The notes beneath the pieces were generated by a model. That model saw nothing but the letters and a program-made list of their open reading frames with translations, was not told the DNA's origin and searched no databases. From Bacteroidales bacterium (GTDB lineage: Bacteria; Bacteroidota; Bacteroidia; Bacteroidales; UBA932): a DNA stretch of 27,804 nt. The stretch spans positions 1 to 27,804 of the forward strand of contig JAEENZ010000167.1 in NCBI GenBank assembly GCA_016283985.1, written 5' to 3'. Below, piece after piece: positions 7,682 to 14,442 of this stretch. A program made the position numbers and the translations under genes. Positions within the stretch are counted from its first letter, which is position 1, and each line of letters begins with the position of its first letter.

Positions 7682-9034
7682 TTACAGGCATCCCTCAATA
7701 ACATCTGCCCTGAATGGCCCCACGGGAATACCCCATGCACTTATCAGATTAACCCTGCCGGGAACATTGCGAAATGCATAGCATATAGCCTTTGGAGATT
7801 TGACTTCAGATGGGATATCTACATCCACGCTCTTACGGTCAGAGGCCACTTTTGCGGCAGCCGGATAAAAAACCATGTCCTCGCCGGCAACTTCAAAACC
7901 TGTGATATCATGACCGAGCGGAGCCATTCCATGGCCATAATCCGTGAATTGTACATTTATAACACCTTCTCCAACGCTCATCGACTTGTAGCGGGGAGCA
8001 TCGGCCACGAAACCTTTGAGGCCGTAATCATGGCATAACGCAAGCGCTGCAAGTCTCTGTCCCACTTCCTTTTTCCTGGCAGGATGGATGCAATCCCGAT
8101 CGCCTATATCCACAGTTACCGCCATTCCGCTGTGAGGGATAAGGTCAAGCGCCTTTTCCTGAGCTTCCTGTATCATGCACGCAGACGTTCCGTTTTCCCC
8201 CTCATAAATGTACGGGGCGATTTGCGCATAGTAGAACGGCATATCCGGCGCAGTCCAGCGCTCCCGCATCATGCGGGCATAGCTTTCCATTAGAGAAGCG
8301 TAATGGTCGGCATTGTCCCGGTTCGACTCCCCCTGATACCATATCCAGCCTTTGATGGTATAAGGGATAAGCGGGGCGACCATGGCATTGAACAGTTCTC
8401 CACCCTGCATCCAGCTCTCAATACGGGTACCGCCCCATTTAGAGACGATAATGCCGACCGGCACTCCCAATGTTTCATATAGCTGTTTCGCAAAAAAATA
8501 CGCGGTTGCACTTGTAGCCGACACAACCTCGGGACGATTTTCCAGCCATCTGCAGGCACAATCCTCCTCTTCTTTATCGGATTTGGCTTTGGATACCGTA
8601 CACACTCGTATAGGAGTTCGGGGATTTGCGCCAAGGATAATGTCCATGCTTCCTTCGACCGGCTGTGAACTGTATCCTCTCATGGGCATCTCCATATTCG
8701 ACTGCCCGGAGCAGAACCATACTTCCCCTATCATGATATTGCTCAATTTCAGCTTCTCTCCGTCGCTCAGAACAATTTCATACGGGCCGCCGGCGCCGGG
8801 CGTCTGAATGCGTGTTTCCCACTTCCCGTCAGCGTCGGCAGTAACAACGGTCCGGGTCCTGGCCCACGATGGGGATATGGATACCCTTGCGCCCTCCCTG
8901 GCAGTCCCCCAGAGGGCGACGGAACTGTTCTGCTGAAGAACCATATTGTCTGAGAAGACATGGGGAAGCTTCACTTCTGCGTATGCTGCAGCATACAAAA
9001 GCAATAACAATCCTGCAGTAAACACTTTTTTCAT
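7682..9034 (-). CDS. Sialate O-acetylesterase-like SGNH carbohydrate esterase
   Basis: A 450-residue exported serine esterase, probably removing acetyl groups from sugar residues of the target glycan in the periplasm or at the surface. From the ATG at 9034 there is a clear signal peptide (MKKVFTAGLLLLLYAAAYA). The N-terminal beta domain starts LPHVFSDNMVLQ, as in sialate O-acetylesterases. The SGNH nucleophile block is FCSGQSNMEMPM with Ser112. GWIWYQGESN follows, and DRDCIHPARK supplies the acidic/His pair. In-frame ATGs also exist at 9043, 9055 and 9067; I chose 9034 because it gives the standard signal peptide. The family name reflects homology only: similar enzymes act on acetylated plant and algal polysaccharides, and nothing here implies sialic acid. 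Flanked by 19-base direct repeats. Confidence 0.85.
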   Translation of the reverse strand: MKKVFTAGLLLLLYAAAYAEVKLPHVFSDNMVLQQNSSVALWGTAREGARVSISPSWARTRTVVTADADGKWETRIQTPGAGGPYEIVLSDGEKLKLSNIMIGEVWFCSGQSNMEMPMRGYSSQPVEGSMDIILGANPRTPIRVCTVSKAKSDKEEEDCACRWLENRPEVVSATSATAYFFAKQLYETLGVPVGIIVSKWGGTRIESWMQGGELFNAMVAPLIPYTIKGWIWYQGESNRDNADHYASLMESYARMMRERWTAPDMPFYYAQIAPYIYEGENGTSACMIQEAQEKALDLIPHSGMAVTVDIGDRDCIHPARKKEVGQRLAALALCHDYGLKGFVADAPRYKSMSVGEGVINVQFTDYGHGMAPLGHDITGFEVAGEDMVFYPAAAKVASDRKSVDVDIPSEVKSPKAICYAFRNVPGRVNLISAWGIPVGPFRADVIEGCL

Positions 9035-9061
9035 ATAGTTCATTGTTAAAGACATTTTTTG

Positions 9062-9080
9062 TTTCAATAACCGGGAATCT
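9062..9080. repeat. 19-base direct repeat, copy 2 (upstream of the esterase)
   Basis: Identical to 7662-7680. This copy overlaps one arm of a strong hairpin (9071-9100) in the gap between the mutarotase and esterase genes. On the minus strand the repeat can be read as I-P-G-Y-stop, the kind of tail seen on many SusD proteins, but I do not consider that proof of a SusD remnant. Confidence 0.85.
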
Positions 9081-9100
9081 GCCTCACGACAGACTCCCGG
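9071..9100 (-). other. Intergenic RNA hairpin between mutarotase and esterase genes
   Basis: The arms at 9071-9081 and 9090-9100 are reverse complements over 11 bases with a single mismatch, which is a G-U wobble in the minus-strand RNA. They enclose an 8-base loop. On the transcript the stem is GC-rich and is followed by UUAUUGAAAC and then an A-run rather than a U-tract. That makes it a poor classical terminator and a better candidate for an attenuator or mRNA-stability/processing element within the operon. Confidence 0.6.
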
Positions 9101-9127
9101 AAACAGAAATCGTGGAACGAAGAGAAC

Positions 9128-9442
9128 CTAATCCATATGGAAACATTCCGGCAGAGGAATGCTTACAGGCGAATTATCCGGATTGGTTTCCATGATATCC
9201 GCCATATAGGCCCACCATTTCTGAACTATGGGATTGTCCCCCAAATCCTGCGATCCGCCTTCTCCGGCAGTTTTCTGCACTGCAAAGAGGATGTTGGTTT
9301 CTTTATCCCAGAATATCGAATAATCACTCACGCCCGATTCGCTCAGCAGCTCTTTTAGTTCCGCCCAAATGGCAACGTGGCGCTTCTTGTACTCTTCCTC
9401 AAACCCGGGTTTGAGGAACATCTTGAATGCTTCTCTTTTCAT
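9128..9442 (-). CDS. L-rhamnose mutarotase-family protein (RhaM-like)
   Basis: A 104-residue dimeric alpha-beta barrel protein of the RhaM family, which interconverts alpha and beta anomers of L-rhamnose. Family marks are visible: AFKMFLKPGFEEEYKKRH with His22 in the position of the catalytic His, the block WWAYMADIME, and NPDNSP near the end. The ATG at 9442 gives the normal length; an upstream TTG in frame is unlikely. It starts 14 bases after the fimbrillin-lyase gene. No other rhamnose genes (rhaA, rhaB, rhaD) are in the window. Either the polymer contains rhamnose or the enzyme acts on another released sugar. Confidence 0.85.
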   Translation of the reverse strand: MKREAFKMFLKPGFEEEYKKRHVAIWAELKELLSESGVSDYSIFWDKETNILFAVQKTAGEGGSQDLGDNPIVQKWWAYMADIMETNPDNSPVSIPLPECFHMD

Positions 9443-9456
9443 AACCAAAAACTTAA

Positions 9457-11532
9457 TTAATTCGTAATATCCACATCAACACTTAAGTAGCGGGTATAGC
9501 CCAATTGCTGATGCATCTGCATTACCTGTGCATTGTTCGGATATGCAATGCTGCTTGCCTTGGTATTACTCGCCCTGTTGGGAATAGCGGAAATCACACT
9601 CCGGATCGCGGTATTGGAAGGATACTCGTTGTAACCAAGTTCGAAGAGTCCGTGAAGGTCACCTGCCAAACCGATCCTTTCACTCTCACCGGTATAATAC
9701 CCACCCTGCAGGCTGGCATCCGGAGGAGTTGAAGCATAGAATGGAGCATAGAAGTTGAATGCCAGTTCCAGGTTTTCCCCGGTAGGGCAAGTATAATTAA
9801 AGAGATTGATGCTCCCCCCCGTCTCATTTTTCAATGAACGTGCGATGGTGGAAAGGATCTGCAGAGAAAGCATGGAATACTGCAAGCCCTTGTTGGTGGC
9901 TGTGTAATGACGGTATCTGTCAATCATTTCGCCTGTCTGAGGAGCGACCCCGTTGAGGTCCCTTGCGCAGGGGCTGTCACCAGCCATCAGGATGCAACCC
10001 TGCAGGCAGTCATAAATATCGCGGGGATTGTCGATGCTGTCGAGCGCGTATTCGACAAGTGACATGTCCTTAATGGCATAACCGATAGAAAGCAATCCCC
10101 AGTCACAGGCCAGGGCATGATTCTGGAAGTACTGCTGATCGAGATAATCGTTACTCTGCCAATAAGCCTGGGATTCCTTAATCACATCAGCGATATGCCG
10201 GAGCCATGTATCTATCACGGCATCCTGCGCAGAAGTAGAAAATGCTGTTCCACGGACAAACTCATAATACACAAAGAAGGGGAAGCACGCCCTTGCGAGC
10301 AAAGGACCGGCAGTTTCCTTAGTTGTATATTCGACACTTTTACATGCGTCCGCCCAGTCGTAAAGCAGAGGCGTGGCATAAGTGCCATACGTCGTGGTTC
10401 TCAAAGAACCATTCCCCATCATGGCATACATGAATGCATTCAAAGTCATCAGAGCCACATTTGCACAATTGTCATAGAATTCGCTTGGATCTGTAGTCGC
10501 TTTGTTTACATCTGTTACGGCTTCTATATCATAAGAATTGATTCCCTTGCCACGGGCGTTGGTAAGGTCGCGTGCGGTAATGAGGCTCGATGTTCCGGTA
10601 GCGCCTTTGATAAGGTTTTTCTGAGCTGCCGTATATAACAAGGCCATGTTTCCCGCAGCGCTGGGAGTCAATGACAATTTGTCGCGGTCGAAAGACAGGC
10701 CGCTGTCCAAGACACCAAGCTCAAAAACGCGACCTGCGGAACCCGTTGCCGCTGTCTTCTTGGCCTTGCTGTAAATTTTATTGTCCGTTTTGGTGACATT
10801 CACAGTCAAACCGTCGGTAAGACCGAAGGGAAGCACCACGATGTTGTAAGTGCCAGGGGCAAAAGAACCGCCGCCTTCAGGAACAAGCTGGACCTTACTC
10901 CAGGCAACACCAAGGGCATCCGTATCGATGGAAGGATTACCGCTGCCGTCGAACACGATGGACACGTCTCCGGCAAGTTTCTCCGAGTTGTTCGCCTTGA
11001 TGACAATCTCCGTTATATCAGAAGCTGTTATTGTGAATCTAAGCAGGGTCCCGAGATTGACAAACGTCAAAGAGCTGCCGCTTGCCTTGGCAACCGCTAG
11101 ATTCGTCCCGTCCGCAAATCCGGAAAGGGCTCCTGTCTGCTTGTGGGAGAGATATGTTTTGATAGTCTTGGTAGAATAATTCCACGTAGCTTCATCGTTA
11201 TAGGGATACAATGCATAGAACTCGCTCGCATTTACATCGGCATATCCGGAAAAGGTCGTAGAACTTCCGGCTGCGTTTGCATCGAAAGATGCGTAACTGG
11301 AACAGGTAGCTGTTTCATCGAAGATATTGATTTTGTCCGTGGAAGACCAGACCAAAGATAGGCCGTCTCCAGCCAGATTAGTCTTCGTGGCTGGCACCTT
11401 GAACGTTTTCTTTACGAGTCCAAACTCATTTACTTTTTCTTCAATAGTGAAATCCTGGGATTCCTTCTGGGAACAAGATACCAATCCCGATACCAGAACG
11501 GCAATTGTGGCTATGTATAATAACTTTTTCAT
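9457..11532 (-). CDS. Surface lipoprotein: fimbrillin-like domain fused to an alginate-lyase-type (alpha/alpha toroid) domain
   Basis: A 691-residue predicted lipoprotein (MKKLLYIATIAVLVSGLVSC, Cys20). Residues about 25-275 look like a Mfa/fimbrillin-type beta domain: LVWSSTDKINIFDE, a TTFSGYAD segment, FYALYPYN and FAPGTYNIVVLPFG. Residues about 290-691 are an alginate-lyase-like helical domain paralogous to the proteins at 11690-13237 and 19202-20443. Within it, QQYFQNHALACDWGLLSIG holds His472 in the position of the PL5-type catalytic His. DRYRHYTATNKGLQY holds the presumed catalytic Tyr. It would cut a uronic-acid polymer by beta-elimination at the cell surface. Fusion of a fimbrillin-like module to a lyase is uncommon. 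The family (PL5/PL38-like) and substrate are inferred from fold motifs only. Confidence 0.7.
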   Translation of the reverse strand: MKKLLYIATIAVLVSGLVSCSQKESQDFTIEEKVNEFGLVKKTFKVPATKTNLAGDGLSLVWSSTDKINIFDETATCSSYASFDANAAGSSTTFSGYADVNASEFYALYPYNDEATWNYSTKTIKTYLSHKQTGALSGFADGTNLAVAKASGSSLTFVNLGTLLRFTITASDITEIVIKANNSEKLAGDVSIVFDGSGNPSIDTDALGVAWSKVQLVPEGGGSFAPGTYNIVVLPFGLTDGLTVNVTKTDNKIYSKAKKTAATGSAGRVFELGVLDSGLSFDRDKLSLTPSAAGNMALLYTAAQKNLIKGATGTSSLITARDLTNARGKGINSYDIEAVTDVNKATTDPSEFYDNCANVALMTLNAFMYAMMGNGSLRTTTYGTYATPLLYDWADACKSVEYTTKETAGPLLARACFPFFVYYEFVRGTAFSTSAQDAVIDTWLRHIADVIKESQAYWQSNDYLDQQYFQNHALACDWGLLSIGYAIKDMSLVEYALDSIDNPRDIYDCLQGCILMAGDSPCARDLNGVAPQTGEMIDRYRHYTATNKGLQYSMLSLQILSTIARSLKNETGGSINLFNYTCPTGENLELAFNFYAPFYASTPPDASLQGGYYTGESERIGLAGDLHGLFELGYNEYPSNTAIRSVISAIPNRASNTKASSIAYPNNAQVMQMHQQLGYTRYLSVDVDITN

Positions 11533-11543
11533 GCCTCTATAGA

Positions 11544-11684
11544 TTAAAAATATGAAACGCCGTCCTCATCGGGAAGGAAAGGATCTAGAGTACTAAGCAA
11601 CTCGACTCCGCTCAGGGTGCATAGACTGTTCTCAAGCATGATATCCTGGGTAACAATTTCAGGTTTTAAATAGTTCTTTTTCAT
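11544..11684 (-). CDS. 46-residue small protein of the KP-x-E...SG type
   Basis: A 46-codon ORF in the 157-base gap between two lyase genes. It starts at an ATG 5 bases after the stop of the BACON-lyase gene and ends 11 bases before the next start, spacing typical of a real operon gene. The peptide begins MKKNYLKPEIVTQDIMLENS, continues with LCTLSGVELLSTLDPF, and ends LPDEDGVSYF. This pattern (MKK, aromatic, KPEI, hydrophobic stretch, a small-residue/SG turn, then an acidic tail) is one I recognise from many short, usually unannotated ORFs in Bacteroidales genomes. There is no clear transmembrane segment or classical signal peptide. Function unknown. It could be a secreted peptide, a surface-assembly partner, or an uncharacterised small protein. 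Confidence 0.6.
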   Translation of the reverse strand: MKKNYLKPEIVTQDIMLENSLCTLSGVELLSTLDPFLPDEDGVSYF

Positions 11685-11689
11685 GTCTA

Positions 11690-13237
11690 TCAATTTATTG
11701 AATCTGCATCAATGCTGTACAGACGGGTATATCCAAGCTGATCGTGCATTTGGACTTTGTTCTGATACCTGTTGGGAATTGCGTTTATGACCTTCTTTAT
11801 AGGTTCGCTGTCCGGATATGCATTCAGACCGAGTTCGAACAGCCCCTGCATATCGCCCGCCTTGCTAAGGCGGTCTGTCTCGCCGGTGTAGTAGCCACCC
11901 TGGAGGTCCGCATCAAGCTTCTCATAGAAAGGAGCATAGAACTCATAGCAAAGGCGAAGGTTCTCTCCGCCAGGAGCAGTGTATGCATACATGTCGATAC
12001 CGTTGTTGTAGCAGGTACGGGCAGCGCAGGAAAGAATCTGCAACGTAAGGCTGGTGTACTGCAAGCCCTTCAGCGGAGCGGTTTCATGACGGTAGCGGTC
12101 ATAGATTTCACCAGTCTGAACGGCTGCGCCGGAACTCTCCCTGGAACATGGAGTATCCCCTTCCATGAAGATGCAGTTCTGTATCAGTTCATAAAAATCC
12201 CGGGGGTTTTCATCAGAATCTATCGCATACTGCACAAGGGACGCATCCTCAAGCACATACCCGATGCTTAGAAGGCCCCACATATGGGCGGCCAGCTGGT
12301 TGTTCCAATACTGCTTGCCAAAGTAATCGTTATTGTCCCAGCTGTTGATGCTTGCCTTAGCAGCCTTTTCAATATTGCGGAACCAGGCAACGATAACGGC
12401 ATCCTTCTCGGAAGGAATATACACAGACCCCCCGAGGCAGTCATATACCACAAAGAAGGGCCACGCCACCCGCGACAGATACATGCCCGCGCCAACTGTA
12501 GGCTCATCAGAGTCCGTGGCGTTAATGGGATAATCCACATCCTTGCAGGCATTTGCCCAACTGTAAAGGATATCCACCGCCCCTGCGGCATATGTGGCTT
12601 TTTTATCGGCATCGTCTGTCAGATAGTATGCCACGGCTCGGTGAAGGGCAAGTGCAGAGGGTCCCTTCATATACTTGTAGAGCGTTCCCATATCCGTATT
12701 CTCCTGCTTCTGTGCAACGGTTACGGTTTCGGGATCATAAGCGCCTCCTGCGCGGGCAAAGATCAGGTCCACCGCCCCCTTCACCGTGGGAGCGCCGGCA
12801 GCATAAGCAGCCTTGATCTTGGCAAACTGTTCATCAGTGAAGGCGATGGAAGGATGTTTGAAGGTAATCTCCAACTTTTTCCCATCCTGCTTGATTTGCA
12901 CGGATGCCTTCAATTCTCCGGCAGTAATATCCACCGTCGCGGTTCTCTCCGTCTTTTCGCCGTTAGCCTGGACATCGAGCGTAACCTTTCCATTACCCTC
13001 GCCTGTATTTGCCCCTGAGAAATCAATCCATCCCTGCTCGGAGGTAGTAATCTTTGCTTCCCATTCGCCATCGCAGATGAATTCCACGACAATACCGGTC
13101 TGGCCGGCATACGGCACGGTTACAAGGTCGTCAGTAACTACTGAAAGTTTAGTAGGGCCTGTTTCCACAGGGTCCTTTTTACAGGAAACGCTTGCAATGG
13201 CAAGTGTCGCCATCAAAAGAATAAGAATTTTTTTCAT
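11690..13237 (-). CDS. Lipoprotein: BACON-like domain plus alginate-lyase-type domain with His-to-Gln change
   Basis: A 515-residue predicted lipoprotein (MKKILILLMATLAIASVSC, Cys19). Residues about 30-118 form a BACON/Ig-like module (CDGEWEAKITTSEQGWIDF, then ERTATVDITAG and VQIKQDG), usually mucin- or glycan-binding or a spacer. Residues about 125-515 are paralogous to the helical lyase domain of the neighbouring gene, with near-identical blocks such as GGYYTGE, GLFELG, AIPNR and QLGYTR. The catalytic block reads QYWNNQLAAHMWGLLSIG: Gln314 (codon at 12296-12298) replaces the His found in both paralogues. DRYRHETAPLKGLQY keeps the presumed catalytic Tyr. It may be a glycan-binding pseudoenzyme or use another base. 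Its ATG overlaps the GH105 stop by 4 bases (ATGA). Confidence 0.72.
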   Translation of the reverse strand: MKKILILLMATLAIASVSCKKDPVETGPTKLSVVTDDLVTVPYAGQTGIVVEFICDGEWEAKITTSEQGWIDFSGANTGEGNGKVTLDVQANGEKTERTATVDITAGELKASVQIKQDGKKLEITFKHPSIAFTDEQFAKIKAAYAAGAPTVKGAVDLIFARAGGAYDPETVTVAQKQENTDMGTLYKYMKGPSALALHRAVAYYLTDDADKKATYAAGAVDILYSWANACKDVDYPINATDSDEPTVGAGMYLSRVAWPFFVVYDCLGGSVYIPSEKDAVIVAWFRNIEKAAKASINSWDNNDYFGKQYWNNQLAAHMWGLLSIGYVLEDASLVQYAIDSDENPRDFYELIQNCIFMEGDTPCSRESSGAAVQTGEIYDRYRHETAPLKGLQYTSLTLQILSCAARTCYNNGIDMYAYTAPGGENLRLCYEFYAPFYEKLDADLQGGYYTGETDRLSKAGDMQGLFELGLNAYPDSEPIKKVINAIPNRYQNKVQMHDQLGYTRLYSIDADSIN

Positions 13238-14442
13238 AGAGATGAATTATTAGTGTTTGTGTTAATGTATTTTAATATCTCCCCGCCGACAAGTACCAAC
13301 GAGGCTGTTCCGTAAACTTCATTCTTTTCGGCAGACAAGTGTTCCGGCGTATCGCCTATGGGCTGCACCCAACCCAACTTGCCGCATGGCTGAACCGCTG
13401 AAACCAACGCTTCCCATCCGGCTTGTGCGACGGGTAGGAAAATCGTTTCATCCAGCAGGCCGCTGTTAATCCCCCACCAGAGTCCATAGGAAATAAGCCC
13501 CGTGGAACTGCTCTCCGGGCTGGGATAATCTTCAGGATCCAGCAGACTGGCTCTCCAGAAACCATCTTTTCCCTGGAGCCTGATCAGTTTTGCCGCCATT
13601 TCTTTGAACATGGTTTCGTACCGTCCCATATCAGGATAATCCTGAGGCAGCAAGTCGATCACCCTTGCAAGAGCCGCCAGCACCCAACCATTTCCACGCC
13701 CCCAGAAGACTTTTTCCCCGTTAGGTTCCTTTTTGGAAAAGAAACGGCTGTCGCGGAATATAAGGCTGTCTGATGGGGAGTACAGATACTCTGTCGTGCG
13801 CCAGAACTCCCTGTTCATGAACTCGCGGTACTCATCGCAGCCTGTGATGTTTGCAATGATGGCAAATGTGGGGGCTGCCACGTAAAGCGCATCGCACCAA
13901 CTCCATTTCTCGTGATTGGCAACGGTCATAAAATCAAGATCGTCAGTCTCTGGCCAATGCTTCATCAGATAGTCCATCCTCTCGATCGTGGGAGAAAGTT
14001 TCTGCCAACCTCCTGCCAACACATCAAGTTCTTCCTGAAAATCGGCGATGCGGTCTTTTAAAAAACGAGGCTTTGGATCATCGAGATAAAGACTCACATA
14101 CAACATGCTGACTGCCAACCCATTGGCAGGGTTGAAACATTTCGGGGCCGGCTCATAGCGATTCTGTTTGGCTATGGCCTGGAGTTGTTCACGAAGGCCG
14201 GGCATATTGGGCCAGGTTGCAGCAGCGCCAAGAAGCACACCATCCGCCCAACCTGTGTATGGAGGGTTATACCACGCGCGGCCATCTTCCGGCATGTGTT
14301 TCAGCTGCCAGTCGAGTGAGGCATTCACGACTTCGGTTACAGCTCCCACCTCCAGTGCTCCGGAGTATTTACCGCATCCTGTTTTCTGGACACAAGAAAG
14401 CAGCAGAGCTGCCAAAGACAACATACAAAGTATTCTCTTCAT
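13234..14442 (-). CDS. GH105-type unsaturated uronyl/rhamnogalacturonyl hydrolase, lipoprotein
   Basis: A 402-residue (alpha/alpha)6-barrel glycoside hydrolase, like YteR/GH88-105. It would remove 4,5-unsaturated uronic acid from the non-reducing end of lyase products, which then open spontaneously to the KduI substrate. The N-terminus MKRILCMLSLAALLLSC is a lipoprotein signal with Cys17. GWADGVLLGAA carries Asp67, and WSWCDALYVAAP carries Asp184, the position of the YteR catalytic Asp. FWGRGNGWV is a strong GH105 signature. The ATG at 14442 overlaps the susD stop by one base (TGATG); an upstream ATG at 14448 is also possible. It ends in an ATGA overlap with the next lyase gene, so translation is probably coupled. 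Confidence 0.88.
   Translation of the reverse strand: MKRILCMLSLAALLLSCVQKTGCGKYSGALEVGAVTEVVNASLDWQLKHMPEDGRAWYNPPYTGWADGVLLGAAATWPNMPGLREQLQAIAKQNRYEPAPKCFNPANGLAVSMLYVSLYLDDPKPRFLKDRIADFQEELDVLAGGWQKLSPTIERMDYLMKHWPETDDLDFMTVANHEKWSWCDALYVAAPTFAIIANITGCDEYREFMNREFWRTTEYLYSPSDSLIFRDSRFFSKKEPNGEKVFWGRGNGWVLAALARVIDLLPQDYPDMGRYETMFKEMAAKLIRLQGKDGFWRASLLDPEDYPSPESSSTGLISYGLWWGINSGLLDETIFLPVAQAGWEALVSAVQPCGKLGWVQPIGDTPEHLSAEKNEVYGTASLVLVGGEILKYINTNTNNSSL

Noticed and set aside
9062..9127. Possible remnant of a SusD C-terminus (frame reading FRESVVRQIPGY then stop)
   Set aside because: Only about 20 codons are open, with no further SusD homology, and the hairpin symmetry explains the sequence at least as well.
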